NCBI GenBank assembly: GCA_002483865.1
Contig: DLIT01000050.1
Location: 1-6,185, forward strand
Length of the DNA: 6,185 bases
Source of the DNA: Brevundimonas sp. UBA7635
Lineage (GTDB): Bacteria; Pseudomonadota; Alphaproteobacteria; Caulobacterales; Caulobacteraceae
Reading direction: 5' to 3'
Notes under the pieces: model-generated
Told to the model about the DNA's origin: nothing
Seen by the model: the letters and a program-made list of their open reading frames with translations, nothing else
Database searches by the model: none
Made by a program: the position numbers and the translations under genes
Part shown: positions 1 through 5,815 of the stretch, piece after piece
How positions within the stretch are numbered: the first letter of the stretch is position 1
Layout of the letters: the number at the start of each line of letters is the position of its first letter

Positions 1-1737
1 GTTCTGACGCCGATGGCCATTGATCCGGCCCATCCCTTCCCCTTCCTGCCGAACCTGGGCTTCTCGCTGGCGCTGAAGCTGCGCCGCCAGAGCGATGGCC
101 GCCTGCTCTATGCCCTGGTGCCGGTCCCGACCCAGGTGCGCCGTTTCTGGGCCCTGGCTACTGATGGCCGCTCGACGCCTGGCCGCACCCGCTATGTCTC
201 GCTGGAGCATCTGCTCCTGCTCTTCATCGACCACCTGTTCCCCGGCTGCGAGATTCTGGAAAAGGGTCTGTTCCGCCTGATCCGCGACTCCGACATCGAG
301 ATCGAGGAAGAGGCCGAGGACCTGGTGATGGAGTTTGAGGAGGCGCTGAAGCAGCGCCGCATGGGCTCGGTTGTGCGCATCAAGATCCAGGCTTCCATGC
401 CCGAGGAACTGCGCAACTTCATCATCGCCGAGTTGCACGCTCAGCCCCAGGACGTAGTCCTGGTGGAGGGGATGCTGGGCCTGGCCCAATTGGCAGAGCT
501 GATCCCCGGCGGCCATCCCGAGCACAAGTTCAAGGGCTACGAGCCCCGCTATCCCGAGCGGGTGCGCGACAATGGCGGGGACATCTTCGCCGCCGTCCGC
601 GAAAAGGACATGCTGATCCACCACCCGTTCGAGAGCTTCGACGTGGTGGTCCAGTTCTTGCGCCAGGCGGCCCGTGATCCGAACGTCATCGCCATCAAGC
701 AGACCCTCTATCGCACGTCCAAGGACAGCCCCATCGTCGCGGCCCTGATCGAGGCGGCTGAGAACGGCAAGAACGTCACCGCTCTGATCGAGCTGAAGGC
801 CCGCTTTGACGAGGAGGCCAATCTGCGCTGGGCCCGGCAGATGGAGCGGGCGGGCGTCCACGTCGTCTTTGGCTTCGTCGAATACAAGACCCACGCCAAG
901 ATGAGCGTCGTGGTGCGTCGCGAAGGGGATGGCCTGCGAACCTATTGCCACTTCGGCACCGGAAACTATCACCCCACCACGGCCAAGGTTTACACCGACC
1001 TGAGCCTGTTCACCTGTGATCCCAAGCTGGGCCGTGATGCCACGCGGGTGTTCAACTACATCACCGGCTATGCGACCCCGGACGAGCTGGAGGCCCTGGT
1101 CGTCTCGCCGCTGAACATGAAGACCAGCCTGCTGGACATGATCGGCAAGGAGATGTCCGCCGCCGCCAAGGGCAAGCCCGCTGCCATCTGGGCCAAGATG
1201 AACGCCCTGGTCGATCCAGAGATCATCGATGCCCTCTATCGGGCCAGCCAGTGGGGCGTGCGGATCGAGCTGATTGTCCGCGGCATCTGCTGCCTGCGTC
1301 CGGGCGTGCCAGGTCTTTCCGAGAACATCCGGGTCAAGTCGATCGTCGGCCGTTTCCTGGAGCACAGCCGCATCGTGGCCTTTGCCAATGGCCACGACCT
1401 GCCCAGCAACCGCGCCAAGCTATTCATCTCGTCCGCCGACTGGATGCCACGCAATCTGGATCGCCGGGTCGAGCTGATGACGCCGATCCTCAACGCCACG
1501 GTCCATGACCAGATCCTGGATCAGATCATGGTCGCCAACCTCAAGGACGATGCCCAGAGCTGGGTTCTGGCCTCAGATGGCAGCTATCGTCGCGTGGTGC
1601 CCAATGGCACCGAGCGCCCCTTCTCGGCCCACAAGTACTTCATGACCAATCCCAGCCTTTCTGGCCGTGGCCGCAAGGTGAAAACCCTGCCCGGCATCCT
1701 TTCCTACGCTGGCCCCAAGACCCGGAAGCGCCGCTGA
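1..1737 (+). CDS. ppk1: Polyphosphate kinase 1 (PPK1), 5'-truncated by the window edge
   Basis: PPK1 reversibly transfers the ATP gamma-phosphate to inorganic polyphosphate through a phosphohistidine intermediate. The frame is open to base 1 and already reads VLTP before the first ATG (13), matching the conserved LTPxAIDPxHPFPF block. The true start is therefore upstream and Met-13 is internal. Counting from Met-13 as residue 1, the head domain is followed by two phospholipase-D-like catalytic domains. Visible active-site residues are Arg234 (KQTLYR), Arg264 (ARFDEE), His294 (KTHAK, the phosphorylated His), Tyr327 (VYTD), Arg423 ([10 protein letters not shown]) and His451 (EHSR). Their spacings equal those of E. 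coli PPK R375, R405, H435, Y468, R564 and H592, a constant offset of 141. The full protein should be about 715 residues, with a basic C-terminal tail (KTRKRR) running past the E. coli end. The N-terminal domain is not visible. The stop overlaps the ppx start, so the two are probably one operon. Family assignment is very secure. Confidence 0.97.
   Translation, partial: VLTPMAIDPAHPFPFLPNLGFSLALKLRRQSDGRLLYALVPVPTQVRRFWALATDGRSTPGRTRYVSLEHLLLLFIDHLFPGCEILEKGLFRLIRDSDIEIEEEAEDLVMEFEEALKQRRMGSVVRIKIQASMPEELRNFIIAELHAQPQDVVLVEGMLGLAQLAELIPGGHPEHKFKGYEPRYPERVRDNGGDIFAAVREKDMLIHHPFESFDVVVQFLRQAARDPNVIAIKQTLYRTSKDSPIVAALIEAAENGKNVTALIELKARFDEEANLRWARQMERAGVHVVFGFVEYKTHAKMSVVVRREGDGLRTYCHFGTGNYHPTTAKVYTDLSLFTCDPKLGRDATRVFNYITGYATPDELEALVVSPLNMKTSLLDMIGKEMSAAAKGKPAAIWAKMNALVDPEIIDALYRASQWGVRIELIVRGICCLRPGVPGLSENIRVKSIVGRFLEHSRIVAFANGHDLPSNRAKLFISSADWMPRNLDRRVELMTPILNATVHDQILDQIMVANLKDDAQSWVLASDGSYRRVVPNGTERPFSAHKYFMTNPSLSGRGRKVKTLPGILSYAGPKTRKRR
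1724..1728 (+). promoter_or_regulatory. Weak ribosome binding site for ppx inside the ppk1 end
   Basis: GGAAG lies 8 nt before the ATG at 1737, within the last codons of ppk1. It is an imperfect Shine-Dalgarno sequence, so ppx translation probably relies partly on ribosomes finishing ppk1 at the overlapping TGATG. Confidence 0.5.
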
Positions 1738-3224
1738 TGCCCGTTGAGCTGGAGTATCCGTCGCGTCAGATCGCCGTCATCGACATTGGCTCCAACTCGG
1801 TACGCCTGGTCCTTTACCGGCTGGAAGGTCGGGCGGTGTGGACTATGTTCAACGAAAAAGTGCTGGCGGGCCTTGGCCGTGACATCGCCATCACGGGCCG
1901 CCTCTATCCCGAAGGGGTTGAGATGGCGATGACGGCGCTTCGTCGCTTTGCCGCCGTACTGGAAGGGGTCCAGCCTGATACCATCCTGACCGCCGCCACC
2001 GCCGCCGTGCGTGAAGCCGAGGATGGCCCTGAGTTCTGCCGACGGGTAGCCGAGCAGACAGGCCTGACCATCCGGGTATTGAGTGGTGAGGAGGAAGCCC
2101 GTTATGCCGCCCTGGGCGTCCGCGCAGGGGCTCCGGCTTCATGCGGACTGGTCGCCGACATGGGCGGGGCCAGCCTGGAGCTGATGCAACTGGGTCAGGC
2201 AGGACCGGGCGTCACCCTGCCGCTGGGACCCTTTGCCCTGTCCGGGGGCAAGGCCTTTGACGCCGACAAGCTGCGCAGTCGGGTCAACCGGATTCTGGAC
2301 ACCGTAGCCGTCGACTATCGCGCCAGCGACCTGAACGCCGTGGGCGGGGCCTGGCGGGCCCTGGCCCAGATGAACATGGCCATGGACGGTCACCCCTTGA
2401 AAATCGTCCACCAGTATTGCCTGAACGCCGGCAAGGCCCGCGACCTGGCCCGAATGGTAACCCAGCAGTCGCGGCAGTTTCTCGAAAAGCAGTACGGTAT
2501 ATCCAGGCGCCGTGCCGAAACCCTGCCCTACGCCGCTCTGGTGCTGGAAGGCCTGATCGACCGGCTGGGCCTGCAACGGGTTCACTTCTCGGCCTGGGGC
2601 GTCCGGGAAGGCCTCCTGCACGAACGGATCGATTCCCGCTTGATGGCCGTGGACCCGCTGCTGGCTGGCTGTTCAGCCTGGGGTGGGCGTCAGGGCGTCG
2701 ATCCCAGCCTGCCGCGCGCCCTGGACGGATGGCTGCAGACCTTGACCCCTGCCCTGCCCGAGGTCTTTGGCGAGGAGCGGGATGCCATTATTACCTCCTC
2801 GGCCTGTCGCCTTGCAGACATCGGCGCGCGCCTGCACCCGGACCATCGCCCGGAACTGGTGTTTGACCAGGTGTTGCGCTCGCCCATCGCCAGCCAGACG
2901 CACGCGGAACGCGCCTTCATGGCCTTGACCATGTACGCCCGCTATGGCGGCACGGGCAGGCCACCGCTTCAGGCCCTGGTCAGCCAGCTGTTGTCGCCCG
3001 CCGGGATCAAGCGCGCCAAGGCCCTTGGCCTGGCCATGCGCCTGGCCTGTGACCTGTCCGGGCGTTCGCCCCAACTGCTGTCCAACGCCGCCCTTTCGGT
3101 TAGCAGGAGCCATCTGAAACTGACGGCGGTCAAGGGCTATAACTCCATGCTGCTGGGCAGTCAGACCAAACGCCGCGCCAAGGCCCTGGCCGATGTCCTG
3201 GAACTGGAACTGGTCGAGTTCTGA
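1737..3224 (+). CDS. ppx: Exopolyphosphatase, Ppx/GppA family
   Basis: Predicted cytoplasmic phosphatase that removes terminal phosphates from polyphosphate. It has the ASKHA fold of the Ppx/GppA family, whose other activity is pppGpp hydrolysis. The 495 residues show phosphate-1 motif DIGSNS (16-21), the TAATAAVREA strand (85-94), SGEEEARY (116-123, with Glu119/120 near the E. coli catalytic Glu121), and the second glycine loop DMGGASLEL (141-149, Glu148 corresponding to E. coli Glu150). LPYAALVLEGL (263-273) and the SAWGVREGLLHERI block (285-298) close the phosphatase core. Residues from about 320 form a C-terminal helical domain of the Ppx III type, with LADIGARLHPDHR (359-371) and HAERAFMAL (389-397). 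The start is fixed by the one-base overlap with the ppk1 stop. Coupling to ppk1 favours exopolyphosphatase over a dedicated GppA, though dual activity is possible. No clear intrinsic terminator follows. GGAS replaces the commoner GGGS. Confidence 0.93.
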   Translation: MPVELEYPSRQIAVIDIGSNSVRLVLYRLEGRAVWTMFNEKVLAGLGRDIAITGRLYPEGVEMAMTALRRFAAVLEGVQPDTILTAATAAVREAEDGPEFCRRVAEQTGLTIRVLSGEEEARYAALGVRAGAPASCGLVADMGGASLELMQLGQAGPGVTLPLGPFALSGGKAFDADKLRSRVNRILDTVAVDYRASDLNAVGGAWRALAQMNMAMDGHPLKIVHQYCLNAGKARDLARMVTQQSRQFLEKQYGISRRRAETLPYAALVLEGLIDRLGLQRVHFSAWGVREGLLHERIDSRLMAVDPLLAGCSAWGGRQGVDPSLPRALDGWLQTLTPALPEVFGEERDAIITSSACRLADIGARLHPDHRPELVFDQVLRSPIASQTHAERAFMALTMYARYGGTGRPPLQALVSQLLSPAGIKRAKALGLAMRLACDLSGRSPQLLSNAALSVSRSHLKLTAVKGYNSMLLGSQTKRRAKALADVLELELVEF

Positions 3225-3314
3225 CACGCCACGAGGTCTCTCCCTCCCTCAACCTTCATCAAAAAAGGCTGTCTTTACATTAAGTTTTGGCTGGCTATCC
3301 GCCTCATCCCATAC

Positions 3315-3454
3315 CGTCATCCTCCGGCTTGACCGGAGGACCCAGCGGCGCGCGATAGCGCGAAAAGGGCAGGCGGCATTTCGGATTACAGATCACCTTC
3401 GGTGCCGCTGGGTCCCCCGATCTGCGCCGCTATGCGGCTGGCCGGAGGATGACG
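3315..3454. repeat. Nested palindromic intergenic element (about 140 bp)
   Basis: The ends are a perfect 14-bp inverted pair, CGTCATCCTCCGGC at 3315-3328 and its complement at 3441-3454. Inside is a perfect 12-bp pair, GGACCCAGCGGC at 3338-3349 and GCCGCTGGGTCC at 3404-3415. Each arm also folds locally: CCTCCGG/CCGGAGG (3321-3327/3333-3339, 5-nt loop), CGCGC/GCGCG (3349-3353/3358-3362, GATA loop) and GCCGC/GCGGC (3426-3430/3434-3438, TAT loop). A competing 6-bp pair, GCGGCA/TGCCGC (3373-3378/3403-3408), overlaps the inner arm. The CATCCTCCGGCTTGACCGGAGGA opening resembles the dispersed palindromic repeats of many alphaproteobacteria, whose translations read like VILRLDRR and are often mis-annotated as small proteins. 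It sits between two convergent gene ends, a typical place for such elements, and may help stop read-through from ppx. No transposase is present, and dispersal in this genome cannot be seen from one copy. Confidence 0.8.
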
Positions 3455-3500
3455 TAAGCAATTGACGCAAGACGGCTCATCAACACTAAAAGCGAATACC

Positions 3501-3536
3501 AAGAAAAAAAGGGTGCCGACATTGGCCGACACCCTT
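3501..3536 (-). terminator. Rho-independent terminator after pal
   Basis: Read on the minus strand, AAGGGTGTCGGC (3536-3525) pairs with GTCGGCACCCTT (3520-3509) around a CAAT loop. The stem is 12 bp with two G-U wobbles and leads straight into a run of T residues (complement of 3504-3510). It lies 23 bp past the pal stop codon, so it should end the tol-pal transcript. There is no U-tract in the other direction, so it is unlikely to be an efficient terminator for ppx. Confidence 0.9.
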
Positions 3537-3559
3537 CAAACCTCACCCGTCGTCGGGGC

Positions 3560-4114
3560 TTAGCGCGGAGCGCCCGAGGCAATCGCCGTGCGGGCGTTGC
3601 GGTTCTGGGCCCAGGCGGCCTCGTTCGAGCCTTCAGCGATCGGGCGTTCCTTGCCGAAGCTGATGGTATCGATGCGCGAGGCGGGCACGCCGCGCTGGAT
3701 CAGGTAGTTGCGGACCGATTCGGCGCGACGCGCCCCCAGGGCCAGGTTGTATTCGCGGGTGCCGCGCTCGTCGGCATTGCCTTCGATACGGATCATGACC
3801 TGCGGATAGCGGGCCAGCCAGCCTGCCTGCGCGTCCAGGCGCGGCTGGGCTTCGGGACGAACGGAATAGGAGTCCAGGTCGAAATAGACGCGATCGCCGA
3901 CATTGACGACGAAGTCCTGCTCCGAACCCGGAACGGCTGCGCCGACATTGCCACCATCGACCGGGCCAGTCGGTGCGGTCGGATAGGTCGGGCCTGACGG
4001 AGCCGGCGCTGGCGTCGTCGGCATCGGCTCAGGCTTCGGCTTGCTGGCACAGGCCGACAGGGCAGCCACGGCCACACTCACCATGGCGAGTTTCATCACG
4101 GAACTGGTATTCAT
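3560..4114 (-). CDS. pal: Peptidoglycan-associated lipoprotein Pal
   Basis: Outer-membrane lipoprotein that binds peptidoglycan and TolB, the outer anchor of the Tol-Pal complex. The 184-residue protein begins with a short lipoprotein signal ending in lipobox Leu19-Ser-Ala-Cys22; Cys22 would be acylated. A proline-rich tether follows (about 24-50, KPKPEPMP and PAPAPSGP). The OmpA-like domain runs from about 68 to 178 and includes VYFDLDSYSV (76-85) and the peptidoglycan-binding block 112-134 (NADERGTREYN, then LGARRAESV). Asp115 and Arg130 sit where the family binds the diaminopimelate side chain. Asn113 occupies the E. coli His position of GHADERGT. The start is chosen at 4114 because AAGGAG precedes it by 7 nt and the signal peptide starts there. 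The frame is open to an ATG at 4213, but that extension has no signal character. It is the last gene of the tol group, with a strong terminator after it. Confidence 0.96.
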   Translation of the reverse strand: MNTSSVMKLAMVSVAVAALSACASKPKPEPMPTTPAPAPSGPTYPTAPTGPVDGGNVGAAVPGSEQDFVVNVGDRVYFDLDSYSVRPEAQPRLDAQAGWLARYPQVMIRIEGNADERGTREYNLALGARRAESVRNYLIQRGVPASRIDTISFGKERPIAEGSNEAAWAQNRNARTAIASGAPR

Positions 4115-4261
4115 CAGTCGTCTCCTTTTGAGGGATGAGGACGGCGGCCTCAACCTTGGCTGTATGGCGCTAGCTAAACCGGGGCTGATCGTCGCGCTAC
4201 GGGCATAACGCATTGTTTATCAGGCAGGTCCCACGGCTCCGCTCACGTTTCTGTAACCGCG
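4115..4261 (-). other. tolB-pal intergenic leader with small inverted repeat
   Basis: These 147 bp separate the tolB stop from the pal start. On the minus strand TTGAGG (complement of 4148-4153) can pair with CCTCAA (complement of 4128-4133) across a 14-nt loop, directly abutting the pal ribosome binding site at 4122-4127. No U-tract terminator follows tolB, so read-through into pal is plausible. I see no convincing -35/-10 pair. The length of the gap still leaves room for a separate pal promoter or processing site. Confidence 0.45.
4122..4127 (-). promoter_or_regulatory. Ribosome binding site of pal
   Basis: AAGGAG on the minus strand lies 7 nt before the ATG at 4114-4112. It decides the start against the longer frame that opens at 4213, where no comparable site is seen. 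Confidence 0.85.
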
Positions 4262-5632
4262 TTAGGCTGGACAGGAATCGGGACTTTGGTTCAGCCCAAG
4301 ATTGGTCGGCGGCGCATCCAGCAGACCCGACCAGGCCGGGTCCGAACCCCGCTCCTGATAGCCGGCCTGGGACACCACACGCCCCGAAAGGTCCACGGTC
4401 CACAGCCGCGTGTCCCCGCCCGGCACCTGGCGCGCAAAGGCGATATAGCGACCGTTAGGAGCCCAGGACGGACCTTCCTCGAAATAGCTGGACGACAGGA
4501 TGCGCTCGCCAGTGCCATCGGTGTTCATCACCCCGATATGGAAGCGTCCGCCTGACTGCTTGGTAAAGGCGATCAGGTCGCCGCGCGGGCTCCAGGCCGG
4601 GGCCGTATAAAGCCCGCCGCCCCGGCTGATCGGACGCTGGCCCGAACCATCGGCCCGCATCGTATAGAGTCGCGCCGAGCCCGAGCGGTCAGAGGTAAAG
4701 ACGATCTGGTTGCCGTCAGGGCTGAACGACGGCGAGGTGTCGATGCCCGGATCGGACGTCAGCCGCGACAGTTGCCGCGTGCGCAGGTTCATTACATAGA
4801 CGTCGGTATTGCCGCCACGGATGATCGAGAACGCGATCCGCGACCCGTCATTGGAAAAGCGCGGGGCCAGGACCTGGCCGTCAAACTCGCCCAGGCTTTC
4901 GCGGCGCCCCGTGGCCAGGTTGTAAAGATAGATCCGGCTGTAGTCCTTGCCGAGCGCCACATAGGTGATCTCGTCCGGATTGTTCATCGAGAAACGCGGC
5001 GACATGATCACCTCGTCGCCCTGGGTCAGGTAGAAGGGGTTGGCCCCGTCCTGGTCCACGATGGTCAGGCGGCTCAGGCGATTGGTCTGGGTTCCGCTCT
5101 CCGAAACGAACAGCACCCGCGTGTCAAAGAAGCCGCTCTCGCCGGTCAGGCGCTGATAGACGACGTCCGAGATCTTGTGCGCCATCCGGCGCCACTGCTC
5201 GCTGGTCGCGGTGAACTGATAGGAGACCAACTGGCACTGGCGATAGGGATCATAAAGGCGGAAGCCCACGTCGACGCGGCCATCGGCCCTCTGGGTCACG
5301 CCCCCATAAAGCACGGCCTGGGCCCCGATGGTGGTCCACTGCGGGAAGTTGGGGGCATTGGCCAGACTCAGCCCGGTCTCGATGAAGCTGGCCGGGTTCA
5401 GCGGGTCAAAGAAGCCCGAACGCTTCAGGTTGTTGCTGATGACGCCCGAAATCTGGCTGCCGTTCTCGCCGCTGAACGAGACGATAGCGATCTGCAGCGG
5501 GCGCAGGACGCCCTGGTCGATCTCGACCTCGACGGGACCCGACTGCGGAGCTTGGCCCATCGGGGTCTGTGCGGTCGCCGCACCCGCCGTCAGGGCCAGG
5601 GCGGCTGAGGCAAGAAGAAGGGGCAGACGCAT
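4262..5632 (-). CDS. tolB: Tol-Pal system periplasmic beta-propeller protein TolB
   Basis: Periplasmic protein that passes between Pal and TolA; TolA pulling on its N-terminus controls Pal release and relocation. The 456 residues begin with a Sec signal peptide (RLPLLL, then an Ala-rich core) with a likely cut after Ala21 (ATA, then Gln22). Next comes the N-terminal alpha/beta domain, opening with VEVEIDQG and LRPLQIAIVSF (34-53), which matches the family's conserved start of mature TolB. A propeller of WD40-like PD40 repeats follows, with visible blade signatures SPRFS (211-215), APRFSNDGSRIAF (256-268), SPSFSPDGNQIVF (300-312), APAWSPRGDLIAF (344-356) and GPSWAPNGRYIAF (387-399), and a last DPAWS (431-435). 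AGGAG 6 nt upstream fixes the start at 5632. The frame stays open to an ATG at 5791, but that adds 53 residues ahead of an otherwise proper signal peptide. About 20 residues with a Cys454 extend beyond the last blade. Confidence 0.96.
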   Translation of the reverse strand: MRLPLLLASAALALTAGAATAQTPMGQAPQSGPVEVEIDQGVLRPLQIAIVSFSGENGSQISGVISNNLKRSGFFDPLNPASFIETGLSLANAPNFPQWTTIGAQAVLYGGVTQRADGRVDVGFRLYDPYRQCQLVSYQFTATSEQWRRMAHKISDVVYQRLTGESGFFDTRVLFVSESGTQTNRLSRLTIVDQDGANPFYLTQGDEVIMSPRFSMNNPDEITYVALGKDYSRIYLYNLATGRRESLGEFDGQVLAPRFSNDGSRIAFSIIRGGNTDVYVMNLRTRQLSRLTSDPGIDTSPSFSPDGNQIVFTSDRSGSARLYTMRADGSGQRPISRGGGLYTAPAWSPRGDLIAFTKQSGGRFHIGVMNTDGTGERILSSSYFEEGPSWAPNGRYIAFARQVPGGDTRLWTVDLSGRVVSQAGYQERGSDPAWSGLLDAPPTNLGLNQSPDSCPA

Positions 5633-5638
5633 GAAAAG

Positions 5639-5643
5639 CTCCT
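5639..5643 (-). promoter_or_regulatory. Ribosome binding site of tolB
   Basis: AGGAG on the minus strand, 6 nt before the ATG at 5632-5630. Together with the signal peptide it decides the start against the upstream in-frame ATG at 5791. Confidence 0.82.
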
Positions 5644-5661
5644 GAATTTCTACGGCTCGCA

Positions 5662-5681
5662 GGTCCAGGCCAGCCTGGACC
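5662..5681. repeat. 8-bp inverted repeat in the tolB leader
   Basis: GGTCCAGG (5662-5669) and CCTGGACC (5674-5681) are perfect complements around a 4-nt loop. In the tolB transcript the hairpin would end about 18 nt upstream of the AGGAG site. It may be a leader structure or an RNA-processing site; with no U-run after it on the tolB strand it is not a terminator. Confidence 0.6.
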
Positions 5682-5815
5682 GGATGACTTAATTTTCTGC
5701 TCGCAACAGACAAGCTTGCGCCCGAATGAGGCAACTTTCGGACCGGCTGGCCAGGCCTTTCCACGGACAGTCCTGTCTTAGCTCTGACCACCGGCCTCCG
5801 GTTCCCTGCCCTCCC

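Larger units (their letters stand above)
3225..3559. other. Convergent intergenic spacer between ppx and pal, no gene
   Basis: This 335-bp non-coding gap separates the ppx and pal stop codons. It holds an A/T-richer stretch at about 3255-3300, the nested inverted-repeat element at 3315-3454, about 45 unremarkable bases, and the pal terminator at 3501-3536. An open frame at 3193-3465 (+) crosses it, but it starts inside ppx and its residues are a translation of the palindrome, so I do not call it a gene. I see no RNA gene or promoter that I can support. Confidence 0.8.
5633..5815 (-). other. tolA-tolB intergenic leader
   Basis: These 183 bp lie between the tolA stop and the tolB start, longer than usual for a tight operon. 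The gap contains several short hairpins: ACCGG/CCGGT just past the tolA stop (in 5787-5802), GACAG/CTGTC (5766-5777), and an 8-bp stem at 5662-5681. None is followed by a U-tract on the minus strand, so none looks like an intrinsic terminator. A possible but weak promoter is TTGTCT (complement of 5708-5713) with TTAAGT (complement of 5687-5692) 15 nt downstream, in the only A/T-rich part of the gap. This is speculative; alphaproteobacterial promoters are hard to call by eye. Confidence 0.4.

Noticed and set aside
13..15. ATG at 13 as the ppk1 start
   Set aside because: The frame is open upstream and residues VLTP before it belong to the conserved PPK1 block; about 140 residues of the family's N-terminus are missing.
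2139..3227. Two long minus-strand frames antisense to ppx (2139-2621 and 2673-3227)
   Set aside because: Both overlap the conserved ppx coding sequence, show Gln/Gly/Ala-rich composition without motifs, and have no supporting context.
3315..3454. CRISPR array or transposon with its own transposase
   Set aside because: There are no regularly spaced direct repeats and no transposase gene; the structure is inverted-repeat only.
4115..4213. N-terminal extension of pal to the ATG at 4213
   Set aside because: Adds 33 residues with no signal-peptide character before a good lipoprotein signal; the strong AAGGAG site supports the start at 4114.
4772..5608. 278-residue plus-strand frame antisense to tolB
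   Set aside because: Lies wholly within tolB, which has clear signal peptide and propeller motifs. The antisense translation has no recognisable domain and is a by-product of GC-rich third positions.
5633..5791. N-terminal extension of tolB to the ATG at 5791
   Set aside because: Would bury the signal peptide behind 53 residues of unrelated sequence; AGGAG 6 nt before 5632 supports the shorter form.
5787..5802. ACCGG/CCGGT hairpin after tolA as an intrinsic terminator
   Set aside because: The stem is only 5 bp and no U-run follows on the minus strand.
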